In this document: piece after piece, positions 38,098-45,789 of the stretch
Position numbering within the stretch: the stretch's first letter is position 1
How the letters are laid out: each line of letters starts with the position of its first letter
Source of the DNA: CAYMCV01 sp964389005
GTDB taxonomy: Bacteria; Bacillota; Clostridia; Lachnospirales; Lachnospiraceae
NCBI GenBank assembly: GCA_964389005.1
Contig: CAYMCV010000001.1
Coordinates: forward strand, 1-64,000
Reading direction: 5' to 3'
Length of the DNA stretch: 64,000 bases
Program-made: the position numbers and the translations under genes
The notes under the pieces: model-generated
Databases searched by the model: none
Seen by the model: the letters and a program-made list of their open reading frames with translations, nothing else
Told to the model about the DNA's origin: nothing

Positions 38098-38772
38098 ATG
38101 AAACGTGAAGATGCAGAACAATGTCCCTTATTCAAAGGACTTACGACAGAAGAATATCTGTATGCATTAGAATTCTTTGAAGTCAGAACGGCAGCATATC
38201 ATAAGGGAGAATTACTTTCACGTCTTGGCACGCCGCTATCGGAATTCGGGTTTGTACTGTCCGGTACCATTCAGGTATATATGCACGACTTGGACGGAAA
38301 CCCAATCATTATGGCGAATGTTGGGCGCGGCGGAACATTTGGAGAGTCGTTGTGTTTCTTGGGGACAATTCCCCCAATCTATATTCATGCCTGTACGGAT
38401 GCATCGATACTCTGGATGAAAACGGACGGAATCAAGCGAACAGATGATATTGAGGAGTTTTCGGAAATTCGTTTGAAACTGACCAACCGTTTTATTACAC
38501 TTCTTTCAAGTCGAACACTATCAATGAACGACCGCGTACAGATTTTATCTAAAATATCTTTGCGGGATAAATTGATTACATACTTTTCACAGCAGATGAA
38601 TCGTTTTCAAAGCAACCGTTTCACGGTTCCTTTTAACAGAAGCGATATGGCAGTTTATCTAGGAACCAATCGGAGTGCGTTGTCAAGAGAACTTTCTCAT
38701 ATGCGAGACGAGGGGATACTTGAATTTGAAAATAATCGTTTCCGCATTCACCAAAATTTTGAGCAAAAATAA
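38098..38772 (+). CDS. Crp/Fnr family transcriptional regulator
   Basis: A 224-residue regulator with a cyclic-nucleotide-binding-like beta-roll (about 15-120), a long dimer helix (about 125-155) and a C-terminal winged helix with RSDMAVYLGTNRSALSREL as the recognition region. It lacks the N-terminal iron-sulfur cysteines of Fnr, so the signal is unknown. AAGGAGCGAGAGG precedes the ATG. Directly downstream lie a perfect palindrome and an ABC importer operon that it probably activates. Divergent from ptsI; GGCACAA and TTGTGCC (38031-38064) lie between them. Confidence 0.93.
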   Translation: MKREDAEQCPLFKGLTTEEYLYALEFFEVRTAAYHKGELLSRLGTPLSEFGFVLSGTIQVYMHDLDGNPIIMANVGRGGTFGESLCFLGTIPPIYIHACTDASILWMKTDGIKRTDDIEEFSEIRLKLTNRFITLLSSRTLSMNDRVQILSKISLRDKLITYFSQQMNRFQSNRFTVPFNRSDMAVYLGTNRSALSRELSHMRDEGILEFENNRFRIHQNFEQK

Positions 38773-38777
38773 TCTAC

Positions 38778-38821
38778 GCGTTGCAATTGCAACGCACTTT
38801 CCTGTACTGTGCGATTATACT
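38778..38821 (+). promoter_or_regulatory. Palindromic operator and -10 box of the ABC importer operon
   Basis: GCGTTGCAATTGCAACGC (38778-38795) is an 18-base perfect palindrome. TATACT at 38816-38821 is a good -10, with no -35 at the right distance (CGCACT). If transcription starts seven bases after the -10, the palindrome centre is at -41.5, the standard place for a Crp/Fnr protein activating a class II promoter. Confidence 0.65.
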
Positions 38822-38906
38822 GTGCTTAACGATGCGACATCTCCGGTTTCAAATCAGAGGTATTGTGTCGGATCAACGATTACATAGTTGCAGAAAAGAG
38901 GAGCAT

Positions 38907-39881
38907 ATGAAAAAATTACTTGGTATGGTATTGATTTTTAGCATGATGACCGCGCTGATTGCGGGGTGCGGTAAAGCAAAGGAAGAAGACGTGACGATTC
39001 GCGTTGCGGGACTGACGGGACCCACCACAATGGGGATGGTCGGACTGATGAAGGCGGATGCGGAAGGAACTTCTGCCAATGATTATGAGTTTTTGGTTGC
39101 GGGAAGTGCAGACGAGGTTACGCCGAAATTAATTCAGGGCGAACTTGATATCGCATCTGTTCCGGCGAATTTGGCATCGGTACTTTACAACAATTCCGAT
39201 GGTGCGGTACAGGTTCTGGCGATCAATACGCTGGGGGTTCTGTACATTGTCGAGAAGGGCGAGACAATACAGTCGCTGTCCGACCTCAAGGGTCAGACCA
39301 TATATGCGACGGGGAAGGGTTCCACGCCGGAGTATAATTTGCGCTATTTGCTTTCGGCAAACGGCATTGACCCAGATAACGATGTGACCATTGAATTCAA
39401 AAGTGAACCGAACGAAGTGGTGGCACTGCTTGCGGAACAGGAGGGCGGAATTGCCATGTTACCGCAACCGTATGTGACGGTGGCGAAGGGAAACGTTGAG
39501 GGTTTACGTGTTGCAATCAGTTTAAATGATGAATGGAATGCACTCGGAAACGGCAGTAACATGGTGACGGGTGTTGTTGTGGCAAGGAGCGCGTTTGTGG
39601 AGGAACATCCCGCAGCTGTTGCGGCGTTCTTGAAGGAGTATCAGGCATCGGTGGATTATGTGAATGCAAACCCCGAAGAAGCGGCGGTATTGATTGAAGA
39701 AAACGGAATTGTGAAAGCAGCGGTGGCACAGAAGGCAATCCCCGATTGCAATATGACATATCTCGCGGGGGCGGATATGAAGAATGCATTGCAGGGATAT
39801 CTACAGGTCTTGTATGACCAGAATGCAAAATCGGTCGGCTCGGCATTACCGGCAGATGATTTCTATTATGAAGGAAAGTAG
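38907..39881 (+). CDS. ABC transporter substrate-binding lipoprotein (NMT1/SsuA/TauA-like)
   Basis: A 324-residue extracellular binding protein. The N-terminal signal ends in LIAGC, a lipobox. The rest matches the nitrate/sulfonate/thiamine-precursor binding family (COG0715): IRVAGLTGPTTMGMVGLM, GELDIASVPANLASVLYN, LSDLKGQTIYATGKGSTPEY and MLPQPYVTVA. The start is ATG 38907, with AGAGGAG upstream; a longer frame from 38781 would translate the operator. Substrate unknown. First gene of a three-gene importer. Confidence 0.92.
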   Translation: MKKLLGMVLIFSMMTALIAGCGKAKEEDVTIRVAGLTGPTTMGMVGLMKADAEGTSANDYEFLVAGSADEVTPKLIQGELDIASVPANLASVLYNNSDGAVQVLAINTLGVLYIVEKGETIQSLSDLKGQTIYATGKGSTPEYNLRYLLSANGIDPDNDVTIEFKSEPNEVVALLAEQEGGIAMLPQPYVTVAKGNVEGLRVAISLNDEWNALGNGSNMVTGVVVARSAFVEEHPAAVAAFLKEYQASVDYVNANPEEAAVLIEENGIVKAAVAQKAIPDCNMTYLAGADMKNALQGYLQVLYDQNAKSVGSALPADDFYYEGK

Positions 39882-40620
39882 TACATTAAAAAAACTGGCG
39901 GCATTTGCCGTTGCAATCTTGCTCTGGCAGATTGCCGCCGGTGTATTGAACCAAAAAATATTACTGGCGTCCCCGATTGCGGTTTTTATGCGTTTGCTCG
40001 TCATATGGACGGAAGAAGGATTTCTATCGACCATATGGTTTAGTTTCATACGCATTGTCGGGGGCTTTTTATGTGCATTATTGATCGGAACGCTACTGGC
40101 GGTTCTTTCATCGCGTGCGCGTATCATCGAGATTTTTCTCATGCCGTACATGGTGACCATCAAATCCGTACCCGTGGCTTCTTTTATCATTATCAGCCTT
40201 GTCTGGCTGTCTTCCGCGCAGCTGTCAATTTTTATCTCATTTCTGATGGTCTTGCCGATTGTATATACGAACGTGCTGAACGGAATCAAGAGTGTGGATG
40301 TCAAAATGCTGGAAATGGCAGAAGTGTTCCGCCTATCATGGCGCAAAAAATTTCTCTACATTCTGTTGCCGCAGATGAAGCCGTTTGTGTTGGCGGCGTG
40401 CAGTGTCTCGCTGGGACTTTCGTGGAAAGCCGGAATAGCGGCGGAAGTCATCGGAATTCCGCGCGGCTCCGTCGGGGAGATGCTCTATGAGGCCAAGGTC
40501 TACTTAAATACAGTGGATTTATTTGCGTGGACGGTTTTGATTGTGGCAATCAGCCTTGCGTTTGAGAAGGTCTTCATGTTGCTGCTGCGACGACTTTTTG
40601 CGAGATTGGAGCGTGTATGA
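39868..40620 (+). CDS. ABC transporter permease (SsuC/TauC-like)
   Basis: A 250-residue permease with about six membrane helices and the binding-protein-dependent inner-membrane component motif LGLSWKAGIAAEVIGIPRGSVG, which contacts the ATPase. It overlaps the binding-protein gene by 14 bases. Which of three nearby in-frame ATG codons is used is uncertain; 39868 gives the usual N-terminus. Its stop overlaps the ATPase start in ATGA. Confidence 0.9.
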   Translation: MKESSTLKKLAAFAVAILLWQIAAGVLNQKILLASPIAVFMRLLVIWTEEGFLSTIWFSFIRIVGGFLCALLIGTLLAVLSSRARIIEIFLMPYMVTIKSVPVASFIIISLVWLSSAQLSIFISFLMVLPIVYTNVLNGIKSVDVKMLEMAEVFRLSWRKKFLYILLPQMKPFVLAACSVSLGLSWKAGIAAEVIGIPRGSVGEMLYEAKVYLNTVDLFAWTVLIVAISLAFEKVFMLLLRRLFARLERV

Positions 40621-41192
40621 CAGAGATTCGTTTGGAACATATAGATAAAAATTACAAAGATAAGATAGTTCTGAAAGATTTCAGCGCAACATTTCCGGAA
40701 GGAAGCGTGACATGTATCATGGGACCGTCGGGTTGTGGAAAAACTACGGTTTTAAGATTGATTTTGGGACTGGAAAAGCAATCTGCGGGAAGTATTTCAG
40801 GCGTTCCTTCGCGCACTTCGGTCGTGTTTCAGGAAGACCGGCTTTGCGAGGATTTCTCTGCGTTTACGAATATCTTGATGTGTGTCGATTCGAAGATGGA
40901 TACGACAGGGATTATGGAGGATTTGGAAGCGGTGGGATTGAAGGAAAGTGCAATGCTTCCGGTAAGAGAACTCTCCGGCGGAATGAAACGACGTGTGGCG
41001 ATTGTGCGCGCCATGTGTGCCCCCGGGGATTTGATTGTTATGGATGAACCGCTCAGTGGTCTGGATGAAGAAAACAAGCGCAATGTGATTGCGTATATCA
41101 AAGATAAAAGCATAGGTAAAACCATGCTGATTGTTACACATGACAAGGCGGAAGCGGAGATATTCGACGGTGAACTGCTATTGATGGAATGA
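40617..41192 (+). CDS. ABC transporter ATP-binding protein
   Basis: A 191-residue ATPase, shorter than the usual 230-260 for this family. It keeps Walker A (GPSGCGKTT), the Q-loop (VVFQEDRLCE), the signature (LSGGMKRRVAIVRA), Walker B (LIVMDEPLSGLD) and the switch histidine (VTHDKAEAE). The regulatory tail is missing. Coupled to the permease by ATGA. Energises uptake of an unknown small substrate. Confidence 0.93.
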   Translation: MTEIRLEHIDKNYKDKIVLKDFSATFPEGSVTCIMGPSGCGKTTVLRLILGLEKQSAGSISGVPSRTSVVFQEDRLCEDFSAFTNILMCVDSKMDTTGIMEDLEAVGLKESAMLPVRELSGGMKRRVAIVRAMCAPGDLIVMDEPLSGLDEENKRNVIAYIKDKSIGKTMLIVTHDKAEAEIFDGELLLME

Positions 41193-41217
41193 TTGAAGCC
41201 GGGATAATTATTTTTTA

Positions 41218-41246
41218 TTGCGAAGTACCGAAACGTGGGATATAAT
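41218..41246 (+). promoter_or_regulatory. Promoter for glnA
   Basis: TTGCGA (41218-41223), 17-base spacer, perfect TATAAT (41241-41246), 33 bases before the start. No GlnR-type operator was seen. Confidence 0.8.
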
Positions 41247-41278
41247 TATGATATCAATCGAAGGAGGTACTTTTTTTT

Positions 41279-42703
41279 ATGGGCAAAACAGTACAGGATG
41301 TTATGCAGATGATACAAGATCTGGACATCAAAATGGTGGACTTTAAGATGGTTGATATCAACGGACAGTTCCGCCATGTAACAATACCGGCACAGAATTT
41401 TTCTGAAGACACCATGAAAGACGGGGTTGGGTTTGATGCTTCCAATTACGGATATGCGGAAGTTCAGAAGTCAGACATGGTATTCATACCGGATCCGAAC
41501 ACGGCATTGGTGGATCCTTTTTGCGAGATTCCTACATTGTCGATGACGGGAAACGCGATGATGATTGATTATCCGAACAATCGTCCGTTGTCGCAGTATC
41601 CGCGAAACATCACGTTGGCGGCAGAGCAGTATCTGAAGGATTCGGGGATTGCGGATACGATGTTGATTCTTCCGGAATTTGAATTTTATCTGTTCAATCA
41701 GGCAGGATGGAAAATCGATGCCGATCAGATAACGGCGTTTGTGGATGCAGACCAGGCACATTGGAACAGCGAAACGGAAGGATTCGGCGCAGTCATTCCG
41801 CCGCAGAAGGCATATCATATTGCAAAACCGTTGGATGTTACCTATGAGTGCAGAAGCGAGATGTGTCTTGAAATCGAAAAAGCCGGAATTTCCGTAAAGT
41901 ATCATCATCCGGAAGTCGGAGCGGCAGGACAGTTTGAAATCGAGCCGAAACTGGGCAAGATGTCCGAGATGGCGGATGCAACGATGATGATTAAGTACAT
42001 CATTCATAATGTTGCAGCGAAGTATGATATGACGGCAACATTTATGCCGAAGCCGGTTTTTGGCGAAGCCGGAAGCGGTATGCACGTACATATGCTTTTG
42101 TTAAAAGACGGAGAACCGGTATTTTCGGATGATAACGGATATTCACACTTGAGCGAGACCGCACATTACTTTATGGGCGGATTGTTGAAGCATATTGCAT
42201 CGTTGTGTGCGATTACGAATCCCAGCACCAATTCTTTCAAACGTTTGGTTCCCGGCTTTGAGGCACCGGTTACCGTAGGATACGCTACATCCAACAGAAG
42301 CGCGGTTATTCGTATTCCCGCATACGCGAAGACACCGAATATGCGTCGTTTCGAACTTCGTAATCCTGATGCAACGACGAATCCGTATTTCTGCTATGCG
42401 GCAATTCTGATGGCAGGAATCGACGGCGTGAAGAATAAAATAGACCCGCATGCGAACGGATGGGGTCCTTACGACATGAATCTCTATACCTTGTCTGAGG
42501 AAGAAAAAGCGAAACTGACAGGGTTGCCGACCTCCCTTGAGGAAGCATTGAAGGCACTTGAGAACGATCATGACTATTTGACGGCTGGCGGTGTATTTCC
42601 GGAGCATTTGCTTCAGAATTTCATCCAAATCAAGAAAGCGGAATGCGCGAAGATGGCTGCGATACCGCATCCGGCAGAGTTTGAGAAATACTTTAATCTG
42701 TAA
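41279..42703 (+). CDS. glnA: Glutamine synthetase, type I
   Basis: A 474-residue enzyme making glutamine from glutamate, ammonia and ATP. Family segments are PEFEFYLF, GQFEIEPKLG (QxEI motif), FMPKPVFGEAGSGMHVHM, NPSTNSFKRLVPGFEAPV and RRFELRNPDATTNPYF. NKIDPHANGWGPYDMNLYTL corresponds to the region of the adenylylated tyrosine in other type I enzymes, but no GlnE is nearby. AAGGAGGT, a perfect anti-16S match, lies 11 bases before the ATG with an unbroken T run between. Own promoter and terminator. Confidence 0.97.
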   Translation: MGKTVQDVMQMIQDLDIKMVDFKMVDINGQFRHVTIPAQNFSEDTMKDGVGFDASNYGYAEVQKSDMVFIPDPNTALVDPFCEIPTLSMTGNAMMIDYPNNRPLSQYPRNITLAAEQYLKDSGIADTMLILPEFEFYLFNQAGWKIDADQITAFVDADQAHWNSETEGFGAVIPPQKAYHIAKPLDVTYECRSEMCLEIEKAGISVKYHHPEVGAAGQFEIEPKLGKMSEMADATMMIKYIIHNVAAKYDMTATFMPKPVFGEAGSGMHVHMLLLKDGEPVFSDDNGYSHLSETAHYFMGGLLKHIASLCAITNPSTNSFKRLVPGFEAPVTVGYATSNRSAVIRIPAYAKTPNMRRFELRNPDATTNPYFCYAAILMAGIDGVKNKIDPHANGWGPYDMNLYTLSEEEKAKLTGLPTSLEEALKALENDHDYLTAGGVFPEHLLQNFIQIKKAECAKMAAIPHPAEFEKYFNL

Positions 42704-42713
42704 GCTAAAAAAT

Positions 42714-42752
42714 AAGGATTTGCGGTTTCAACCGCAAATCCTTTTCTTTTTT
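42714..42752. terminator. Bidirectional terminator between glnA and purA
   Basis: AAGGATTTGCGGTT (42714-42727) pairs perfectly with AACCGCAAATCCTT (42730-42743), followed by TTCTTTTTT. A-rich sequence on the left supplies the T run for the minus strand, ending purA, whose stop is five bases away. Confidence 0.93.
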
Positions 42753-42756
42753 AGGT

Positions 42757-44037
42757 CTATTTATTTCTATAAATGATGTCTTCACGTTTCGGTCCGTTGG
42801 AAACCATGGTAATCGGAAATCCGATTTGCTTCTCTACGAATTCAATATAGTTACGGCAGTTCTCCGGCAGCTCTTCGTAGGTCTTGATGCCGCGAATATC
42901 GCACTTCCATCCGGGCAATACTTGAAGTACCGGTTTTGCCTTTTCAAGCAATCCTGTTGTCGGGAAATCAGTGGTGATTTTTCCGTCGATTTCATAACCG
43001 ATACATACGGGAATTTCATCCAGATATCCCAATACATCGAGAACCGTAAAAGCAACATCGGTGGTACCTTGGATACGGCAGCCGTACTTGGAGGCAACCG
43101 CATCGAACCATCCCATACGTCTCGGACGGCCGGTTGTTGCACCGAATTCGCCGCCGTCACCGCCGCGATTTCGAAGTTCGTCTGCTTCTTCGCCGAAGAT
43201 CTCACTGACGAAAGCGCCTGCGCCGACTGCACTGGAGTAGGCCTTGACCACAGTGATAATCTGCTTGATTTCATATGGCGGAATACCTGCACCGATGGCA
43301 CCGTAAGCCGCCAAGGTGGAAGAAGAAGTTACCATCGGATAGATGCCGTGATCCGGATCCTTGAGAGAACCGAGTTGTCCTTCCAAAAGAATGTTTTTCC
43401 CGTCTTTGATAGCCTGATAGAGATATGCGGATACATCGCATACATAGGGCGCAATCATCTCACGATATTCCATTAGGGTATCATACAGCGCATCAACATC
43501 CAACAAGGGTTTGTGATACAAGTGCTCCAAAAGGATGTTTTTGGTCACTGCAACGCGCTCCAGTTTCTCTTTTAGTGTATCCGGCTGAAAAAGTTCATTG
43601 ACCTGAAAGCCGATTTTGGCAAATTTATCTGAATAAAAAGGTGCAATTCCGGACTTGGTGGAGCCAAAGGATTTACCGGCAAGACGTTCCTCTTCGTAGG
43701 CATCAAAAAGAATGTGATAGGGCATCACAATCTGCGCCCTGTCCGAAATCAGCAACTTCGGCATCGGCACGCCTTTGGAAGTGATGTCCGTGATTTCCTT
43801 GAACAGAATCGGAATATTCAGGGCAACACCGTTACCGATGATGCTGGTGGTGTGATTGTAGAAAACGCCGGAAGGCAGTGTGTGAAGTGCGAATTTGCCG
43901 TAATTATTTACAATTGTATGTCCTGCATTGGCACCACCCTGAAAACGAATAATGATATCGGATTCCATAGCCAATGTGTCAGTGATTTTTCCTTTTCCTT
44001 CGTCGCCCCAGTTGGCGCCGACAATTGCTTTAACCAT
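42757..44037 (-). CDS. purA: Adenylosuccinate synthase
   Basis: A 426-residue GTP-dependent enzyme joining IMP and aspartate on the route to AMP. GANWGDEGKGKITD at the start is the P-loop and holds the catalytic aspartate, and RFQGGANAGHTI follows. FGSTKSGIAPFYSDK, TTGRPRRMGWFDAVA and VSNGPKRED are further signatures. The start is ATG 44037, with AGGAG upstream; 30 further in-frame residues are unsupported. The segment EGQLGSLKDPDHGIYPMVT varies from the usual QGALLDVDHGTYPYVT but is seen in clostridia. Confidence 0.96.
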   Translation of the reverse strand: MVKAIVGANWGDEGKGKITDTLAMESDIIIRFQGGANAGHTIVNNYGKFALHTLPSGVFYNHTTSIIGNGVALNIPILFKEITDITSKGVPMPKLLISDRAQIVMPYHILFDAYEEERLAGKSFGSTKSGIAPFYSDKFAKIGFQVNELFQPDTLKEKLERVAVTKNILLEHLYHKPLLDVDALYDTLMEYREMIAPYVCDVSAYLYQAIKDGKNILLEGQLGSLKDPDHGIYPMVTSSSTLAAYGAIGAGIPPYEIKQIITVVKAYSSAVGAGAFVSEIFGEEADELRNRGGDGGEFGATTGRPRRMGWFDAVASKYGCRIQGTTDVAFTVLDVLGYLDEIPVCIGYEIDGKITTDFPTTGLLEKAKPVLQVLPGWKCDIRGIKTYEELPENCRNYIEFVEKQIGFPITMVSNGPKREDIIYRNK

Positions 44038-44138
44038 AATGATTTCTCCTATCCGAAGCATCGAATTCTTGGAGCCGAACAAGTAATTTGTCGGTTGTGC
44101 GTTTGTGATGCTTCTGTCAAACAGCACTTCATTATCAT

Positions 44139-44167
44139 AGTATAAAACACGGTATAAGTAAAATCAA
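44139..44167 (-). promoter_or_regulatory. Promoter for purA
   Basis: On the minus strand TTGATT (44167-44162), 17-base spacer, TATACT (44144-44139), about 100 bases upstream of the purA start. No PurR box pair was recognised. Confidence 0.7.
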
Positions 44168-44497
44168 TAATAATTATGTTGTGCATAATCCAAGATTATG
44201 ACATCATGAAATAGTGATAGTTTTGAATGCTGTAAAAGTGTTGACGGTATTTTCAATCTCATAATTTATCATAAAAATATCAATTATTTCATACAGCTGA
44301 TGTTATATAGTCCGTCAAAACGACATATGAAGCATGAATACTTGCTATTTTAGGCTTAAATGTCGCAATAATACGCAGCATTCGACAAGATAACGCGCAA
44401 TAATGCACGTTACAACAGAATAATACATTCAAAAATTTCATAAACTGGAAGATATTAGAAAAAAGATAAAAAATATAGAAAAAAACAGATAAATATG
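44168..44497. other. AT-rich intergenic stretch with no gene
   Basis: I see no supportable gene in these 330 bases. TTGACGG (44241-44247) and CCGTCAA (44312-44318) form a distant inverted repeat. CGCAATAATACGCA and CGCAATAATGCACG near 44365-44415 are a near-direct repeat of unknown meaning. Confidence 0.6.
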
Positions 44498-44526
44498 TTG
44501 ACAAATGAGACGAGCTTGCATATAAT
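44498..44526 (+). promoter_or_regulatory. Perfect consensus sigma-A promoter facing a gene-free region
   Basis: TTGACA (44498-44503), exactly 17 bases, TATAAT (44521-44526): both hexamers perfect. It faces about 300 bases with no convincing reading frame, and the next gene is on the other strand. Confidence 0.85.
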
Positions 44527-44532
44527 AAGTTT

Positions 44533-44830
44533 ATAAAACAATTCAAATAGATGAAGCGAAAAAATACAGAAGAAAGAGAGGTATGGTCCACCGAAAACAT
44601 AATTTAAAGTACCAAAGAATGAAGAATAGAAGAAACGGACGTAGTCGAGTACACATGAGAAAGTAACGCAGCACATAAGATGAAATTTATGGCAGTTACA
44701 GTACTTCGTACAAAAGAAAAGTGGAAAGAGTACAGATGAGAAATTGGAGGTATGGACCATTGGACAATGTAGTTGAGGTTCAGAAGTAAGAAGCCCTTGT
44801 GTTGATAGCAATAACGCAGGGGCTTCTTAC
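44533..44830 (+). ncRNA. Candidate noncoding RNA ending in an 18-bp hairpin
   Basis: A transcript from the consensus promoter would start near 44533. At its far end an 18-pair stem (44786-44803 with 44813-44830, two G-U pairs, nine-base loop) forms a strong hairpin. ATGGTCCA (44583-44590) can pair with TGGACCAT (44753-44760), closing most of the element into one fold. Only peptides of 17-27 codons fit inside, one of them very basic and without a properly spaced ribosome binding site. No T run follows the hairpin, so termination would not be classical. I recognise no known RNA family (not tmRNA, RNase P, SRP or 6S). Confidence 0.45.
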
Positions 44831-44868
44831 ATGCTGTAAAAACTAAGCGAGTTCCATTTTGGCGAACG

Positions 44869-45726
44869 TTATGGAAGAACAATGGCATGTGTTTTGAGGT
44901 AATCCACCCAAATTGTGTAATAACGTGCGAGCAGATGCGTATCGTCACCGGAATACTCCTGTTTCAGTGCACCGTTCTCGTCAGTCAAGACCTCATTCTC
45001 ATCAAGCCAGAAGACGGTTTGACCGTCGGCAAGTGTCTGTATGGCAGTATTTCGTTCCGCAATATGTGCATTGTTAAAAATTGCATCGGAATCGGAGCGT
45101 ACGCTTGTTACACACATGATGGACTGAATATAGATGATGGCATTCGGTTGCAATTGCCGAATATGTTCCAATACTTCCTGATACTTTAAGAGAAATCCTT
45201 CTGTGGTATCACGTCCGAGTTCGTTGATACCGACCATGAGATAGACTTTTTGAAATTGTTGTGCCGAAAGTGCGGTTTCGAGATCTGTTTTGCTACGACT
45301 ACCTTCCACGGGAATGAATTTTTTATCAAACAAATCATAAACATTCATACCGACGGAAGCATAAAAAGTGGCATTTAATCCGGAATATTCTGATAGACCG
45401 ACAATCCTCGAGTCCCCAATAAAGACTGCATCCGAAAAATAGTCATCATCGACAGCTGTAAATACAAGAGGCGACTCGGCATTGCTTTCTTGTGCAGGAT
45501 CGTTATTGATTTCTTCTGTTTCGGAGGATATAACTTCTTCGGAAGGAAACTCTGTCAGATCATCCATCTGCATTTCATTTTCCGAAGAGGATGTAATCGT
45601 ATCAGCAAGCGTTTGCTGATTAAAGCCCGGCCAAATTTTCTTGAAATCAGCGGAAAAATCCATGATTTCAAACATAACAATACTTAACATGACGGCTGTA
45701 CAAAGCGGATATCCGGTTCTTTTCAT
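44869..45726 (-). CDS. SGNH/GDSL-type esterase, membrane-anchored
   Basis: A 285-residue protein with an N-terminal membrane anchor (about 8-25), an acidic low-complexity linker (about 40-90) and an extracellular SGNH hydrolase domain. FIGDSRIVGL carries the catalytic serine, GINELG is the block III asparagine position, and GDDTHL carries the Asp-His pair. It probably moves or removes acyl groups on a surface polymer. The start is ATG 45726 after GGAGGAG. The partner MBOAT gene is 63 bases upstream on the same strand, the common two-protein O-acetylation arrangement. Confidence 0.88.
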   Translation of the reverse strand: MKRTGYPLCTAVMLSIVMFEIMDFSADFKKIWPGFNQQTLADTITSSSENEMQMDDLTEFPSEEVISSETEEINNDPAQESNAESPLVFTAVDDDYFSDAVFIGDSRIVGLSEYSGLNATFYASVGMNVYDLFDKKFIPVEGSRSKTDLETALSAQQFQKVYLMVGINELGRDTTEGFLLKYQEVLEHIRQLQPNAIIYIQSIMCVTSVRSDSDAIFNNAHIAERNTAIQTLADGQTVFWLDENEVLTDENGALKQEYSGDDTHLLARYYTIWVDYLKTHAIVLP

Positions 45727-45789
45727 AATCTCCTCCATGCTGCAATTCGGGAAAGCAGCGAGTGACAAATATCTATACAAACGAAAAGT

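Noticed and set aside
41471..42091. 206-codon minus-strand frame opposite glnA
   Set aside because: Shadow of glnA, with no start signal or known domain.
42826..43476. 216-codon plus-strand frame opposite purA
   Set aside because: Shadow of the well-conserved purA coding strand.
44583..44666. 27-codon very basic peptide inside the candidate ncRNA
   Set aside because: The nearest purine-rich stretch is one to two bases from the ATG, too close for a ribosome binding site, and nothing else supports it. Kept only as an alternative.
44289..44948. Minus-strand frames rich in Phe, Tyr and Cys between purA and the SGNH gene
   Set aside because: Their composition is what AT-rich noncoding DNA gives. 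No ribosome binding sites, and they overlap each other and the candidate RNA.
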